DNA of 64,000 nt. Source: Streptococcus infantis (lineage in GTDB: Bacteria > Bacillota > Bacilli > Lactobacillales > Streptococcaceae). The stretch is from contig NZ_JAHDAP010000001.1 in the NCBI RefSeq assembly GCF_018499575.1, positions 248,001 through 312,000 of the forward strand, read 5' to 3'. Positions 54,176 to 63,705 of the stretch are shown here, piece after piece; within the stretch, counting starts at the first letter, position 1; each line of letters opens with the position of its first letter. The notes under the pieces are model-generated. The model was not told where the DNA came from, made no database searches, and was given only the letters and a program-made list of their open reading frames with translations. A program made the position numbers and the translations under genes.

Positions 54176-54409
54176 TTAACCAAGTTTAGCTGCAAGACGT
54201 GCTTTATCACGGTTAGCTTTATTCTTGTGGATCAAACCTTTAGTTTCTGCTTTATCGATGGCTGAGCTAGCAGCACGGTAAAGTTCTTCAGATGGGTTTG
54301 CTTCAAAAGCTTTGATAGCAGTACGCATAGCTGATTTTTGAGCTGAGTTCTTTTCGTTTTGTTTAACGTTCAATTCAGCGCGTTTGATAGCTGATTTAAT
54401 GTTTGCCAA
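54176..54409 (-). CDS. rpsT: 30S ribosomal protein bS20 with TTG start
   Basis: 77 aa. The conserved protein starts (M)[13 protein letters not shown], and the codon before ANIK is TTG at 54409, 7 nt after GGAGGT. An upstream ATG at 54424 lies on the ribosome site itself, so TTG is preferred. E. coli rpsT also uses UUG, a feature of its autogenous control. Own promoter upstream. Confidence 0.93.
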   Translation of the reverse strand: MANIKSAIKRAELNVKQNEKNSAQKSAMRTAIKAFEANPSEELYRAASSAIDKAETKGLIHKNKANRDKARLAAKLG

Positions 54410-54440
54410 TGTTCTTACCTCCATATTTACTAACTATACC

Positions 54441-54469
54441 ATTATATCTGAAAACTATTATTTTGACAA
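54441..54469 (-). promoter_or_regulatory. Promoter of rpsT
   Basis: On the minus strand -35 TTGTCA (54464-54469), 17-bp spacer, -10 TATAAT (54441-54446), just after the coaA stop codon. Confidence 0.75.
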
Positions 54470-54476
54470 GGGGAAA

Positions 54477-55397
54477 TCACTTTTTTAAATAAATTTCATC
54501 AATTTCATGATTTTTAGATTTGTGAAGAATGACTTCAGCCCGATTTCTTGTCGGTTCGATGTAGTTTTGTAGATTGGTCAAATTAATACTTGTCCAAACC
54601 TGATGGGCAAAATCTTTGACTTCACTGATTGGTTGTTGGGTGAAACGATAGTAATAGTTGTTTGGATCATCTTGTGCAAAGCTAAGAAGTTTCAAAAAAC
54701 GATCCAAATACCAGCTCTCGATATCCTCGACTGCAGCATCTACATAGATTGAAAAATCGAAAAAGTCTGTAATATAAAGACGGCTGTTATGTGGTGTTTG
54801 AAAGACGTTGATACCCTCTACGATGACAAAATCCGCTGCTTGAACTCTTTGTGTTTTATCAGGTACGATATCGTAGATTTCGTGAGAATAAACAGGAATG
54901 TCAACATCCTGACCGTTTTTAAGTTGATCCAGGAAATTGAGCAAGCTTTCCATATCATAACTCTCAGGGAAACCTTTTCGGTTTAGGATATTACGCTCGT
55001 TTAAGATGCTGTTAGGATACAGAAAGCCATCAGTTGTCACTAATTCAACACTTGCTTCTGGAAAAATACGTGAAAGCAAAATTTGTAAGAGTCGGCTAGT
55101 AGTTGATTTGCCAACAGCGACACTACCTGAAATTCCGATAATAAATGGCTGATTCTTACTCTCCCTTTGGAGAAAAATTCCTTTTGAAAAGGCTAGGTCT
55201 TCTTTAGAGCGTTTGTAGATTTGAATCAGATGAGCTAGCGGCAGGTAAATATCTGTTACATCTTGGAGACTAATCTGGTCATTAAAACTCTTAATCGAAT
55301 CCAATTCCTCCTCGGTTAAAGGAGGTGTAGTTTTACGATGCAAAGATTGCCAAGTTCCTCGACTGATTTTTTCATAATGTATAAATTCGTTGGTCAT
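54477..55397 (-). CDS. coaA: Pantothenate kinase type I
   Basis: 306 aa. P-loop [12 protein letters not shown] near residue 98, TTDGFLYPN, and [11 protein letters not shown]. Phosphorylates pantothenate, the first step of coenzyme A synthesis. Type I (CoaA) enzyme of prokaryotic panK family. Upstream of rpsT on the same strand. Confidence 0.95.
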   Translation of the reverse strand: MTNEFIHYEKISRGTWQSLHRKTTPPLTEEELDSIKSFNDQISLQDVTDIYLPLAHLIQIYKRSKEDLAFSKGIFLQRESKNQPFIIGISGSVAVGKSTTSRLLQILLSRIFPEASVELVTTDGFLYPNSILNERNILNRKGFPESYDMESLLNFLDQLKNGQDVDIPVYSHEIYDIVPDKTQRVQAADFVIVEGINVFQTPHNSRLYITDFFDFSIYVDAAVEDIESWYLDRFLKLLSFAQDDPNNYYYRFTQQPISEVKDFAHQVWTSINLTNLQNYIEPTRNRAEVILHKSKNHEIDEIYLKK

Positions 55398-55520
55398 AAA
55401 ATTTCCTCGTTTGATATCTCAGTATACCATAATTTACAAAGAAAGACATCTGAATCATTTGAGAAAAAGCGCTTTCTTTGTTAAAATATAAGTAGTATAG
55501 CAATCAAAAGAGGTGATGTT

Positions 55521-55799
55521 ATGAGACTAGTGGTGAGTGATAAAATTCTAAAACTGACTAGCTTACTGGTTGTGATTCTGTGGTTATCTCCGACTTTGAT
55601 TGAGTTTACTGTGAGTTTAGGAAGTCAAACCTATAGTTGGTCTGCGTTTGTCTTGTTATTCTTGCTACCAATTATTGGTTTTATTTACCTGATTCTCGCC
55701 ATTTTAACAAGAAAATGGTGGCTTTTCTTGTTTGGTCTGGCCTGTATTTTTTCTTTTGCTATCACGATGGCATTGGGTTCTTATTTGCTCGGGCCCTAA
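55521..55799 (+). CDS. Small hydrophobic membrane protein
   Basis: 92 aa with three hydrophobic segments (about 10-30, 42-62 and 66-88). AGAGGT precedes the ATG. No recognisable domain; conserved position near coaA/rsmC cannot be tested here. Confidence 0.65.
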   Translation: MRLVVSDKILKLTSLLVVILWLSPTLIEFTVSLGSQTYSWSAFVLLFLLPIIGFIYLILAILTRKWWLFLFGLACIFSFAITMALGSYLLGP

Positions 55800-55891
55800 G
55801 GGATTAGGTAACTTATACTATTTTTTAATAAATCAATGGCAAACAAAAGCCTTTGTTGTCATGTAAACGATTTACAATTAACTTATTTATG

Positions 55892-55900
55892 TGGTAAAAT
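55892..55900 (+). promoter_or_regulatory. Extended -10 promoter predicting a leaderless mRNA for the methyltransferase
   Basis: TGGTAAAAT with hexamer at 55895-55900. The ATG at 55907 coincides with the predicted transcript start; no ribosome site is visible. Confidence 0.55.
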
Positions 55901-55906
55901 GAAACT

Positions 55907-56497
55907 ATGAGTAAAATGTATTATGCAGAAAATCCAGATGCGGCCCATGATGTTCATGAGCTAAGAGTGGAACTACTTGGAGAAAAGATGACTTTTTTGA
56001 CGGATGCAGGTGTCTTTAGCAAAAAAATGATTGATTTTGGAAGTCAGTTATTGCTAAGATGTCTCGATGTTGAAAAAGGTGAAAAAATTCTGGATGTTGG
56101 TTGTGGCTACGGTCCAATAGGCTTGTCTTTGGTTAAAGCTAATGGTGTTCAAGCGACTATGGTGGATATTAACAATCGTGCCCTGGATTTGGCCCAGCAA
56201 AATGCAGTAAAAAACAATGTTCAAGCGACTATCTTCCAGTCCAATATTTATGAGCAGGTAGAAGGGCAATTTGACCATGTCATTTCGAATCCACCCATCC
56301 GTGCAGGCAAGCAAGTCGTCCATGAAATCATCGAGAAAAGCATTGATTATCTTGTAGACGGTGGAGATTTAACCATTGTTATTCAGAAAAAACAAGGAGC
56401 TCCAAGTGCCAAAAACAAGATGAAAGAAGTATTTGGCAACTGCGAGGTTGTAAAGAAAGATAAGGGATATTATATCCTTAGAAGTGTGAAAGAATGA
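55907..56497 (+). CDS. Class I SAM-dependent methyltransferase, RsmC-like
   Basis: 196 aa. SAM motif LDVGCGYGPIGL near residue 62, acidic loop VDINNRALDLA and catalytic NPPIRAGK typical of N2-guanine RNA methyltransferases (RsmC/RlmG). Short compared with E. coli RsmC (343 aa), lacking its N-terminal pseudo-domain, as usual in Firmicutes. Overlaps pdp by 4 bp. Confidence 0.88.
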   Translation: MSKMYYAENPDAAHDVHELRVELLGEKMTFLTDAGVFSKKMIDFGSQLLLRCLDVEKGEKILDVGCGYGPIGLSLVKANGVQATMVDINNRALDLAQQNAVKNNVQATIFQSNIYEQVEGQFDHVISNPPIRAGKQVVHEIIEKSIDYLVDGGDLTIVIQKKQGAPSAKNKMKEVFGNCEVVKKDKGYYILRSVKE

Positions 56498-57777
56498 GAG
56501 CAGTAGATCTAATCCAGAAAAAAAGAGACGGCCAAGAACTCAGCTCTAGTGAAATCCAATGGCTGATTGAAGGATATGTTGCAGGAACAGTTCCTGACTA
56601 CCAGATGTCTGCCTTTGCTATGGCTGTTTATTTTAAAGGCATGACCACTAGAGAGATTTCCGATTTGACTATGAACATGGTCAAGACAGGTCAGGAGTTT
56701 GATTTGTCTGCTATAAATGGTGTGAAGGTTGATAAACACTCTACGGGTGGTGTTGGTGACAAGGTAACTTTAATCCTAGCACCCTTGGTAGCTAGTTTTG
56801 ATGTTCCAGTTGCCAAAATGAGTGGTAGAGGTCTAGGACATACTGGCGGAACAATCGATAAATTAGAATCTATCAAAGGTTTTCAAGTCGAACGCGGTCA
56901 AGAAGACTTTATCAAACAGGTTCAGGATATCGGGGTTTCAGTTATTGGTCAATCTGACCAACTAGTCAAAGCGGATAAACTTCTCTATGCACTACGTGAT
57001 GTCACTGCGACAGTTGATACGATTCCCTTGATTGCTAGTTCTGTCATGAGTAAAAAAATTGCAGCTGGAGCCGATGCTATTTTGCTGGATGTAACAGTCG
57101 GTGAAGGTGCCTTTATGAAGACAGTTGATGAGGCGCGTGAATTGGCTCAAACCATGGTAAACCTTGGTAAGGCTGTTGACCGTAAGACAGTAGCAGTCAT
57201 TACGGATATGAGTCAACCTTTGGGACGTGCCATTGGGAACCGCTTGGAAATTCTAGAAGCACTAGAAATTCTTCAGGGTAAAGGACGCGAGGATATTAGT
57301 CACTTTATCTGTGAGTTAGCTCAGATTATGCTTTCTCTGGCAAATGTTGAAAAAACAGTCGAGGAAGTAAGGCAACATCTTGAAAATGGTCAGGCAATCA
57401 AGAAATTTGAAGAGATGGTTCTAGCTCAGGGTGGAAACCTAGAAGACCTCTATCGTCCAGTAAAAGTTGACCATGTATTTGATATTCCTGCTCAAGAGGA
57501 TGGTATTATCGCAGAACTTCCAGCCATGGAATTCGGTCTTTTTGCTATGAGATTAGGTGCTGGTCGTGCTGTTAAAACCGATACTCTTGACTATGAGACA
57601 GGGATTGTTTTTGAGAAGAAAGTTGGAGATGCTGTCAAAAAAGGTGAAATTGTCGCAAAAGTATATGCAAATGGCAAAATTTCTCCTGAACTAGTTACAG
57701 ATTTTCAAAAATATGTTAAAATTAAAATAAGTGACGAAGTGATAAAAACACGAGAAATTATAGAGATTATCTCCTGA
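56494..57777 (+). CDS. pdp: Pyrimidine-nucleoside phosphorylase
   Basis: 427 aa. VDKHSTGGVGDKVTL (phosphate/metal site near residue 82), KMSGRGLGHTGGTIDKLE, and KKIAAGADAILLDV. The glycine-rich hinge and C-terminal barrel of the thymidine phosphorylase fold are present. Releases thymine or uracil and (deoxy)ribose-1-P. Start overlaps the methyltransferase gene. Confidence 0.95.
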   Translation: MRAVDLIQKKRDGQELSSSEIQWLIEGYVAGTVPDYQMSAFAMAVYFKGMTTREISDLTMNMVKTGQEFDLSAINGVKVDKHSTGGVGDKVTLILAPLVASFDVPVAKMSGRGLGHTGGTIDKLESIKGFQVERGQEDFIKQVQDIGVSVIGQSDQLVKADKLLYALRDVTATVDTIPLIASSVMSKKIAAGADAILLDVTVGEGAFMKTVDEARELAQTMVNLGKAVDRKTVAVITDMSQPLGRAIGNRLEILEALEILQGKGREDISHFICELAQIMLSLANVEKTVEEVRQHLENGQAIKKFEEMVLAQGGNLEDLYRPVKVDHVFDIPAQEDGIIAELPAMEFGLFAMRLGAGRAVKTDTLDYETGIVFEKKVGDAVKKGEIVAKVYANGKISPELVTDFQKYVKIKISDEVIKTREIIEIIS

Positions 57778-57794
57778 TTTAAGGAAAATTCGAA

Positions 57795-58457
57795 ATGAAA
57801 TTAAATAAATACATTGATCATACGCTTTTGAAGCAAGATGCGACTGAACAACAAATCGATCATTTGTTATCTGAAGCCAAAGACTATGATTTTGCCAGTG
57901 TTTGTGTCAATCCTTGCTGGGTTTCTCATGCAAAAGCTGGTCTAGAAAATACTGATGTCAAGGTTTGTACAGTTGTAGGCTTCCCACTTGGAGCCACAAC
58001 ATCCGCTGTTAAAGCATTCGAAACCAAAGAAGCTATCCAAAATGGTGCTGATGAGATTGATATGGTCATCAATGTTGGAGCACTCAAGTCTGAGAATGCT
58101 GATTTAGTTGAGTCAGATATTCGAGCAGTTGTTGAAGCAAGTGGAGACAAACTCGTAAAGGTTATTATTGAAGCTTGTTTGTTAACCGATGAGGAAAAAA
58201 TTCTCGCTTGTCAGCTAGCTCAGAAAGCAGGAGCAGACTTTGTCAAGACTTCTACTGGTTTCTCAACAGGTGGTGCAACCCTACCGGATGTTAAATTAAT
58301 GCGCCAGACAGTTGGACCTGATATGGGGGTCAAGGCTGCTGGAGGAGCTCGCTCGTATGCAGATGCTGTTGCCTTTGTTGAAGCTGGAGCTACTCGTATC
58401 GGAACATCTTCTGGTGTAGCAATCCTTAAAGGAGAATTAGCGGATGGCGACTACTGA
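57795..58457 (+). CDS. deoC: Deoxyribose-phosphate aldolase
   Basis: 220 aa class I aldolase. [10 protein letters not shown] start, Schiff-base Lys in [13 protein letters not shown] (near residue 152), proton-relay Lys in GVKAAGG. Splits deoxyribose-5-P to acetaldehyde and glyceraldehyde-3-P. Overlaps cdd by 14 bp. Confidence 0.97.
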   Translation: MKLNKYIDHTLLKQDATEQQIDHLLSEAKDYDFASVCVNPCWVSHAKAGLENTDVKVCTVVGFPLGATTSAVKAFETKEAIQNGADEIDMVINVGALKSENADLVESDIRAVVEASGDKLVKVIIEACLLTDEEKILACQLAQKAGADFVKTSTGFSTGGATLPDVKLMRQTVGPDMGVKAAGGARSYADAVAFVEAGATRIGTSSGVAILKGELADGDY

Positions 58458-58833
58458 GTTGATTGATTTAGCAATTGAAACTAGTAAAAAAGCCTATGTG
58501 CCCTACTCACATTTCCCAATTGGTGCCGTATTGGTTGCCAAGGATGGAAGTGTTTATACTGGAGTCAATGTCGAGAATGCTAGCTTCTCTTTGACCAACT
58601 GTGGCGAAAGAACAGCTATCTTTAAGGCGGTTTCTGAAGGACAGCGAGACTTTTCAGAATTGATTGTCTATGGTCAAACAGAAAAACCGATTTCACCTTG
58701 TGGTGCTTGTCGCCAAGTCATGGCCGAATTTTTTAAACCAGATCTAAAGGTGACTCTAGTCGCCAAAGATAAAACGACGGTCGAGATGACGGTCGGGGAA
58801 TTACTTCCATATTCTTTTACAGACTTGCATTAG
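58444..58833 (+). CDS. cdd: Cytidine deaminase
   Basis: 129 aa. Active site [11 protein letters not shown] (zinc Cys and catalytic Glu) and PCGACRQVM (zinc Cys pair). Homotetrameric type. Converts (deoxy)cytidine to (deoxy)uridine for pdp. Confidence 0.96.
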   Translation: MATTELIDLAIETSKKAYVPYSHFPIGAVLVAKDGSVYTGVNVENASFSLTNCGERTAIFKAVSEGQRDFSELIVYGQTEKPISPCGACRQVMAEFFKPDLKVTLVAKDKTTVEMTVGELLPYSFTDLH

Positions 58834-58923
58834 TCTGTGTCACTCCCTGAGTGACAAGGGTCCTTGTGACCTATCTATCCATACTTGCAACTTAGTTGCG
58901 CATCTTATTTAGGAGGTTCAGTA
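58834..58923 (+). other. Intercistronic region with hairpins upstream of the nucleoside-binding lipoprotein
   Basis: GTCACT/AGTGAC (58839-58854 region), AAGG-GT-CCTT and GCAACTTAGTTGC hairpins in 90 bp, without a T run, so not a plain terminator. May be an mRNA processing or stability element that raises lipoprotein expression. AGGAGG follows immediately before the ATG. Confidence 0.4.
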
Positions 58924-59979
58924 ATGAACAAGAAACAATGGCTAGGCCTTGGTCTAGTTGCAGTAGCAGCATTTGGACTTGCTGCATGTGGTAATCGCTC
59001 TTCTCGTAATGCAGCTTCATCTTCTTCTGATGTGAAGACTAAAGCAGCTATCGTTACAGATACTGGTGGTGTTGATGACAAATCATTCAACCAATCAGCT
59101 TGGGAAGGTCTTCAAGCTTGGGGTAAAGAACACAACCTTGAAAAAGATAAAGGTTATACTTACTTCCAATCAACAAGTGAAGCTGACTACGCAAACAACT
59201 TGCAACAAGCAGCTGGAAACTACAACTTGATCTATGGTATTGGTTTTGCACTTAAAAATGCAGTTGCTGATGCTGCCAAAGAACATACAGATATAAACTA
59301 TGTTTTGATTGACGATGTGATCAAAGATCAAAAAAATGTTGTAAGTGCTACTTTTGCTGATAACGAAGCAGCATACCTTGCAGGTGTCGCTGCAGCTAAA
59401 ACTACTAAAACAAAACAAGTTGGTTTTGTAGGTGGTATGGAATCTGAAGTTATTTCTCGCTTCGCAGCTGGTTTCAAAGCTGGTGTTGAGTCAGTTGACC
59501 CATCTATCAAAGTTCAAGTAGACTACGCTGGTTCATTTGGTGATGCTGCTAAAGGTAAAACAATTGCTGCAGCTCAATACGCTGCAGGTGCAGACGTTAT
59601 CTACCAAGCAGCTGGTGGTACTGGAGCAGGTGTCTTCTCTGAAGCTAAATCTTTGAACGAAAGCAAAAATGAAGACGAAAAAGTTTGGGTTATCGGTGTA
59701 GACCGTGACCAAGTTGATGAAGGTAAATACACTTCTAAAGATGGTAAAGAAGCTAACTTCGTACTTGCTTCTACTTTGAAACAAGTTGGTACAGCTGTAA
59801 AAGACCTTGCTAACAAAGCTGAAAAAGGTGAATTCCCTGGTGGTCAAGTTATCGTTTACTCATTGAAGGATAAAGGTGTTGATTTGGCAATGACAAACCT
59901 TTCTGAAGAAGGTAAAAAAGCTGTTGAAGATGCAAAAGCTAAAATCCTTGATGGTAGCATCAAAGTTCCTGAAAAATAA
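58924..59979 (+). CDS. pnrA: Nucleoside-binding lipoprotein PnrA (BMP family)
   Basis: 351 aa from the ATG at 58924 (AGGAGG upstream). Lipobox LAAC at residues ~19-22 after MNKKQWLGLGLVAVAAFG. BMP fold: ALVTDTGGVDDKSFNQSAW-like TDTGGVDDKSFNQSAWEGL, VSATFADNEAAYLAGVAAA, GFVGGMES and VIGVDRDQVDEG. Binds purine/pyrimidine nucleosides for the ABC importer encoded next. Known pneumococcal surface antigen. Confidence 0.95.
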   Translation: MNKKQWLGLGLVAVAAFGLAACGNRSSRNAASSSSDVKTKAAIVTDTGGVDDKSFNQSAWEGLQAWGKEHNLEKDKGYTYFQSTSEADYANNLQQAAGNYNLIYGIGFALKNAVADAAKEHTDINYVLIDDVIKDQKNVVSATFADNEAAYLAGVAAAKTTKTKQVGFVGGMESEVISRFAAGFKAGVESVDPSIKVQVDYAGSFGDAAKGKTIAAAQYAAGADVIYQAAGGTGAGVFSEAKSLNESKNEDEKVWVIGVDRDQVDEGKYTSKDGKEANFVLASTLKQVGTAVKDLANKAEKGEFPGGQVIVYSLKDKGVDLAMTNLSEEGKKAVEDAKAKILDGSIKVPEK

Positions 59980-60000
59980 TTGATGGAAGTCATTTCTTAG

Positions 60001-60026
60001 GAAGCGGTCTTGGGCCGCTTCTTTAA
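60001..60026 (+). terminator. Weak hairpin between pnrA and the ATPase gene
   Basis: GAAGCGG/CCGCTTC stem with a poor T tract, likely partial termination so that the binding protein exceeds the transporter. Confidence 0.5.
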
Positions 60027-60119
60027 GAATTGAGGCAAATGGTTTTGTCTCAATAGAGCTTGCTAAGTTTCTTTAGCAGGTTTTATTGAAACAAAATAAA
60101 ACTCTGAAAGGAAGAGCAC

Positions 60120-61655
60120 ATGGCACACGAAAATGTCATTGAAATGCGTGAAATTACCAAAGTTTTTGGTGAATTTGTCGCTAACGACAAGATTAACCTT
60201 GTACTTCGTAAAGGTGAAATTCATGCACTTTTAGGAGAAAATGGAGCTGGTAAGTCCACTCTTATGAACATGCTAGCGGGGCTTCTAGAACCAACTAGTG
60301 GTGAAATTGTTGTTAATGGTCAAGTTGTGAAACTTGACTCACCATCAAAAGCTGCTAGCCTAGGAATTGGGATGGTTCACCAACACTTTATGTTGGTAGA
60401 AGCTTTCACTGTTGCTGAAAATATCATTTTGGGGAGTGAATTGACCAAAAAAGGTGTGCTAGATATTGCTCGTGCTACTCGAGAAATCAATGAGTTGTCT
60501 GAACGCTATGGTCTTGCTGTGGATCCTTCTGCCAAAGTGGCAGATATCTCTGTAGGGGCTCAACAACGGGTTGAAATCTTAAAGACACTTTATCGTGGTG
60601 CAGACATTCTTATCTTTGACGAACCAACTGCCGTCTTAACACCATCAGAAATTGATGAGTTGATGGCTATTATGAAGAATTTGGTCAAAGAAGGTAAATC
60701 CATTATCTTGATTACCCACAAATTGGATGAGATTCGTGCTGTATCTGACCGTGTTACAGTTATCCGTCGTGGTAAATCTATTGAAACAGTTGAGATTGCT
60801 GGTGCAACTAATGCTGACTTAGCTGAGATGATGGTAGGACGTTCTGTTTCCTTTAAAACTGAGAAACAGGAAGCTCAACCTAAAGAAGTTATTCTGTCTA
60901 TTAAAGACCTAGTAGTAAACGAAAACCGAGGTGTTCCTGCCGTTAAAAATCTCTCACTCGATGTTCGAGCTGGTGAGATTGTCGGAATTGCCGGGATTGA
61001 TGGAAATGGTCAGTCAGAATTGATCCAAGCTATCACTGGACTCCGTAAGATTGAGTCTGGTAGTGTGGAGTTGAAAGGCCAGTCTATCGTAGGTTTACAC
61101 CCTCGCCAAATTACAGAAATGAGTGTGGGCCACGTTCCTGAAGACCGTCACCGTGATGGTTTGGTCTTGGAAATGATGATTTCTGAAAATATCGCTCTTC
61201 AAACCTACTATAAGGAACCTCTTAGCAAGAAGGGAATTTTAAATTATACCAATATCATCGGGTACGCTAAGCAATTAATGCAAGAATTCGATGTGCGTGC
61301 TGCTAGTGAGATTGTTCCAGCCTCAGCTCTTTCTGGAGGAAATCAACAAAAAGCTATCATCGCTCGAGAAGTTGATCGAAATCCTGATCTCCTCATCGTC
61401 AGCCAACCAACTCGTGGTTTGGACGTCGGTGCCATTGAGTACATTCACAAACGCTTGATTCAAGAACGTGATAATGGGAAAGCTGTCCTTGTAGTCAGCT
61501 TTGAACTAGATGAGATTCTAAATGTCTCTGATAGAATTGCCGTTATCCACGATGGTAAGATTCAAGGGATTGTAACCCCAGAAACAACCAACAAGCAAGA
61601 GCTTGGAGTCTTGATGGCTGGTGGTGAATTGGAAAAGGAGAAGAGTGATGTCTAA
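60120..61655 (+). CDS. Nucleoside ABC importer ATPase, duplicated cassette
   Basis: 511 aa with two cassettes. Cassette 1: Walker A GENGAGKST near residue 40, signature ISVGAQQR, Walker B LIFDEPTAVL. Cassette 2: degenerate Walker A GIDGNGQSE near residue 298, LSGGNQQK, and a changed Walker B LLIVSQPTRGLD, as usual in sugar/nucleoside importer ATPases (NupA/RnsB-like). Drives import with PnrA and the two permeases. Confidence 0.94.
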   Translation: MAHENVIEMREITKVFGEFVANDKINLVLRKGEIHALLGENGAGKSTLMNMLAGLLEPTSGEIVVNGQVVKLDSPSKAASLGIGMVHQHFMLVEAFTVAENIILGSELTKKGVLDIARATREINELSERYGLAVDPSAKVADISVGAQQRVEILKTLYRGADILIFDEPTAVLTPSEIDELMAIMKNLVKEGKSIILITHKLDEIRAVSDRVTVIRRGKSIETVEIAGATNADLAEMMVGRSVSFKTEKQEAQPKEVILSIKDLVVNENRGVPAVKNLSLDVRAGEIVGIAGIDGNGQSELIQAITGLRKIESGSVELKGQSIVGLHPRQITEMSVGHVPEDRHRDGLVLEMMISENIALQTYYKEPLSKKGILNYTNIIGYAKQLMQEFDVRAASEIVPASALSGGNQQKAIIAREVDRNPDLLIVSQPTRGLDVGAIEYIHKRLIQERDNGKAVLVVSFELDEILNVSDRIAVIHDGKIQGIVTPETTNKQELGVLMAGGELEKEKSDV

Positions 61656-62706
61656 AAAATTACAACAAATTTCGGTTCCTTTGATTTCTGTTATTTTAGG
61701 GATCCTACTCGGAGCCATCGTCATGTGGATTTTTGGCTACGATGCTATCTGGGGATATGAAGAACTATTCTACACAGCCTTTGGTAGTGTACGTGGAATC
61801 GGTGAAATCTTCCGTGCCATGGGACCTTTGGTCTTGATTGCTCTAGGATTTGCAGTGGCAAGCCGTGCTGGTTTCTTTAACGTTGGTCTTCCGGGACAAG
61901 CCCTCGCAGGTTGGGTTATGAGTGGTTGGTTCGCTCTTTCTTTCCCAGATTTGCCACGTCCTTTGATGATTCTTGCGACAATTGTTATTGCCTTAGTTGC
62001 GGGAGGAATCGTTGGAGCAATTCCTGGTATCTTAAGAGCCTACCTTGGGACATCTGAGGTTATCGTAACCATTATGATGAACTACATTGTTCTTTATGTG
62101 GGGAATGCCTTTATCCACAGCTTCCCTAAAGAAATTATGCAAAGTACGGATTCGTCTATTCGTGTTAGTGCAAATGCAACTTATCAAACACCTTGGCTTG
62201 CTGAGCTAACAGGAAATTCTCGTATGAACATTGGGATTTTCTTTGCGATCATAGCTGTTGCGGTTATCTGGTTCATGCTTAAGAAGACAACTCTCGGTTT
62301 TGAGATCCGTGCAGTTGGTCTAAATCCAAATGCTTCTGAATATGCAGGTATTTCAGCTAAACGTACCATTATTCTATCCATGATTATTTCGGGTGCCCTC
62401 GCAGGACTTGGTGGAGCAGTAGAAGGACTTGGTACCTTCCAAAACGTCTACGTTCAAGGTTCATCATTGGCAGTCGGATTTAACGGTATGGCAGTAAGTC
62501 TACTTGCGTCAAACTCCCCAGTTGGAATTCTATTTGCGGCCTTCTTATTCAGTGTCCTACAGGTTGGAGCACCGGGTATGAATGCTGCACAAGTACCATC
62601 TGAGCTTGTAAGTATCGTTACAGCCTCAATTATCTTCTTTGTCAGCGTTCACTACATCATCGAACGCTTTGTCAAACCAAGAAAACAACTTAAAGGAGGT
62701 AAATAA
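61648..62706 (+). CDS. Nucleoside ABC importer permease 1
   Basis: 352 aa from the ATG at 61648, overlapping the ATPase by 8 bp. BPD_transp_2-type permease with about nine helices; FNVGLPGQALAGW and ISAKRTIILSMIISGALAGLGG (shown in part) are conserved. Partner of the next permease. Confidence 0.93.
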   Translation: MSKKLQQISVPLISVILGILLGAIVMWIFGYDAIWGYEELFYTAFGSVRGIGEIFRAMGPLVLIALGFAVASRAGFFNVGLPGQALAGWVMSGWFALSFPDLPRPLMILATIVIALVAGGIVGAIPGILRAYLGTSEVIVTIMMNYIVLYVGNAFIHSFPKEIMQSTDSSIRVSANATYQTPWLAELTGNSRMNIGIFFAIIAVAVIWFMLKKTTLGFEIRAVGLNPNASEYAGISAKRTIILSMIISGALAGLGGAVEGLGTFQNVYVQGSSLAVGFNGMAVSLLASNSPVGILFAAFLFSVLQVGAPGMNAAQVPSELVSIVTASIIFFVSVHYIIERFVKPRKQLKGGK

Positions 62707-62708
62707 GG

Positions 62709-63665
62709 ATGTCGATTACAACAATGTTAACCCTTATGGTTTCGTCCATGTTGATTTACTCAGCACCACTTATTTTCACAAGTATCGGAGGAGTTTTCTC
62801 TGAACGTGGAGGAGTTGTTAACGTTGGTCTTGAAGGAATCATGGTCATGGGTGCCTTTTCTGGAGTTGTTTTTAACCTTGAATTTGCTCAAGATTTGGGA
62901 GCATTAACTCCTTGGTTTGCGCTTCTAGTTGGTGGATTAGTCGGAGCGCTCTTCTCGCTCATTCACGCAGTAGCTACAATTCATTTCCGTGCTGACCATG
63001 TTGTCAGTGGTACCGTACTTAACTTGATGGCACCTGCCTTGGCAGTCTTCTTGGTCAAGGTGCTTTATAACAAGGGACAAACGGATAACTTAACGCAAAC
63101 ATTTGGTCGATTTGATTTCCCTCTTTTGGCGAATATCCCAGTTATCGGAGATATCTTCTTCAAGTCAACAAGTTTACTTGGTTATCTAGCAATTGCTTTC
63201 TCATTCTTAGCATGGTTTGTTCTCTTTAAAACTCGCTTTGGACTTCGTCTTCGTTCAGTAGGTGAACATCCACAAGCGGCAGACACTTTGGGAATTAATG
63301 TTTACAAGATGAGATATCTTGGAGTTGTGATTTCAGGTTTCCTTGGAGGAATCGGTGGAGCTATTTACGCTCAATCAATTTCTGTTAACTTCTCAGTGAC
63401 AACCATCGTCGGTCCAGGGTTTATCGCTCTTGCTGCCATGATTTTTGGTAAATGGAATCCTGTTGGTGCTATGCTTTCAAGTCTTTTCTTTGGACTCTCA
63501 CAAAGTTTGGCAGTTATCGGTTCTCAACTTCCTTTCTTGCAAGGAGTTCCAGCCGTTTACTTGCAAATCGCACCATACCTCTTGACCATTGTCGTCCTAG
63601 CAGCATTCTTTGGTAAAGCTGTTGCACCAAAGGCAGACGGTATCAACTATATTAAATCTAAGTAA
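62709..63665 (+). CDS. Nucleoside ABC importer permease 2
   Basis: 318 aa BPD_transp_2-type permease, about nine helices; VFSERGGVVNVGLEGIMVM and MRYLGVVISGFLGGIGGA. Forms the heterodimeric channel with permease 1. Starts 2 bp after it and ends at a bidirectional terminator. Confidence 0.93.
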   Translation: MSITTMLTLMVSSMLIYSAPLIFTSIGGVFSERGGVVNVGLEGIMVMGAFSGVVFNLEFAQDLGALTPWFALLVGGLVGALFSLIHAVATIHFRADHVVSGTVLNLMAPALAVFLVKVLYNKGQTDNLTQTFGRFDFPLLANIPVIGDIFFKSTSLLGYLAIAFSFLAWFVLFKTRFGLRLRSVGEHPQAADTLGINVYKMRYLGVVISGFLGGIGGAIYAQSISVNFSVTTIVGPGFIALAAMIFGKWNPVGAMLSSLFFGLSQSLAVIGSQLPFLQGVPAVYLQIAPYLLTIVVLAAFFGKAVAPKADGINYIKSK

Positions 63666-63669
63666 TATA

Positions 63670-63705
63670 AAAAAAACGTCAGTTTCAACTGACGTTTTAT
63701 TTTTT
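63670..63705. terminator. Bidirectional terminator between the importer operon and plsY
   Basis: AAAACGTCAGTT-TC-AACTGACGTTTT hairpin with flanking A and T runs; overlaps the 3' end of plsY. Confidence 0.9.

Noticed and set aside
55450..55475. Possible cre-like palindrome AAAGCGCTTT upstream of the small membrane-protein gene
   Set aside because: It is palindromic but misses three conserved cre positions, so CcpA binding cannot be supported.
58834..58870. Terminator after cdd
   Set aside because: The hairpins have no following T tract, and the next gene appears to be co-transcribed.
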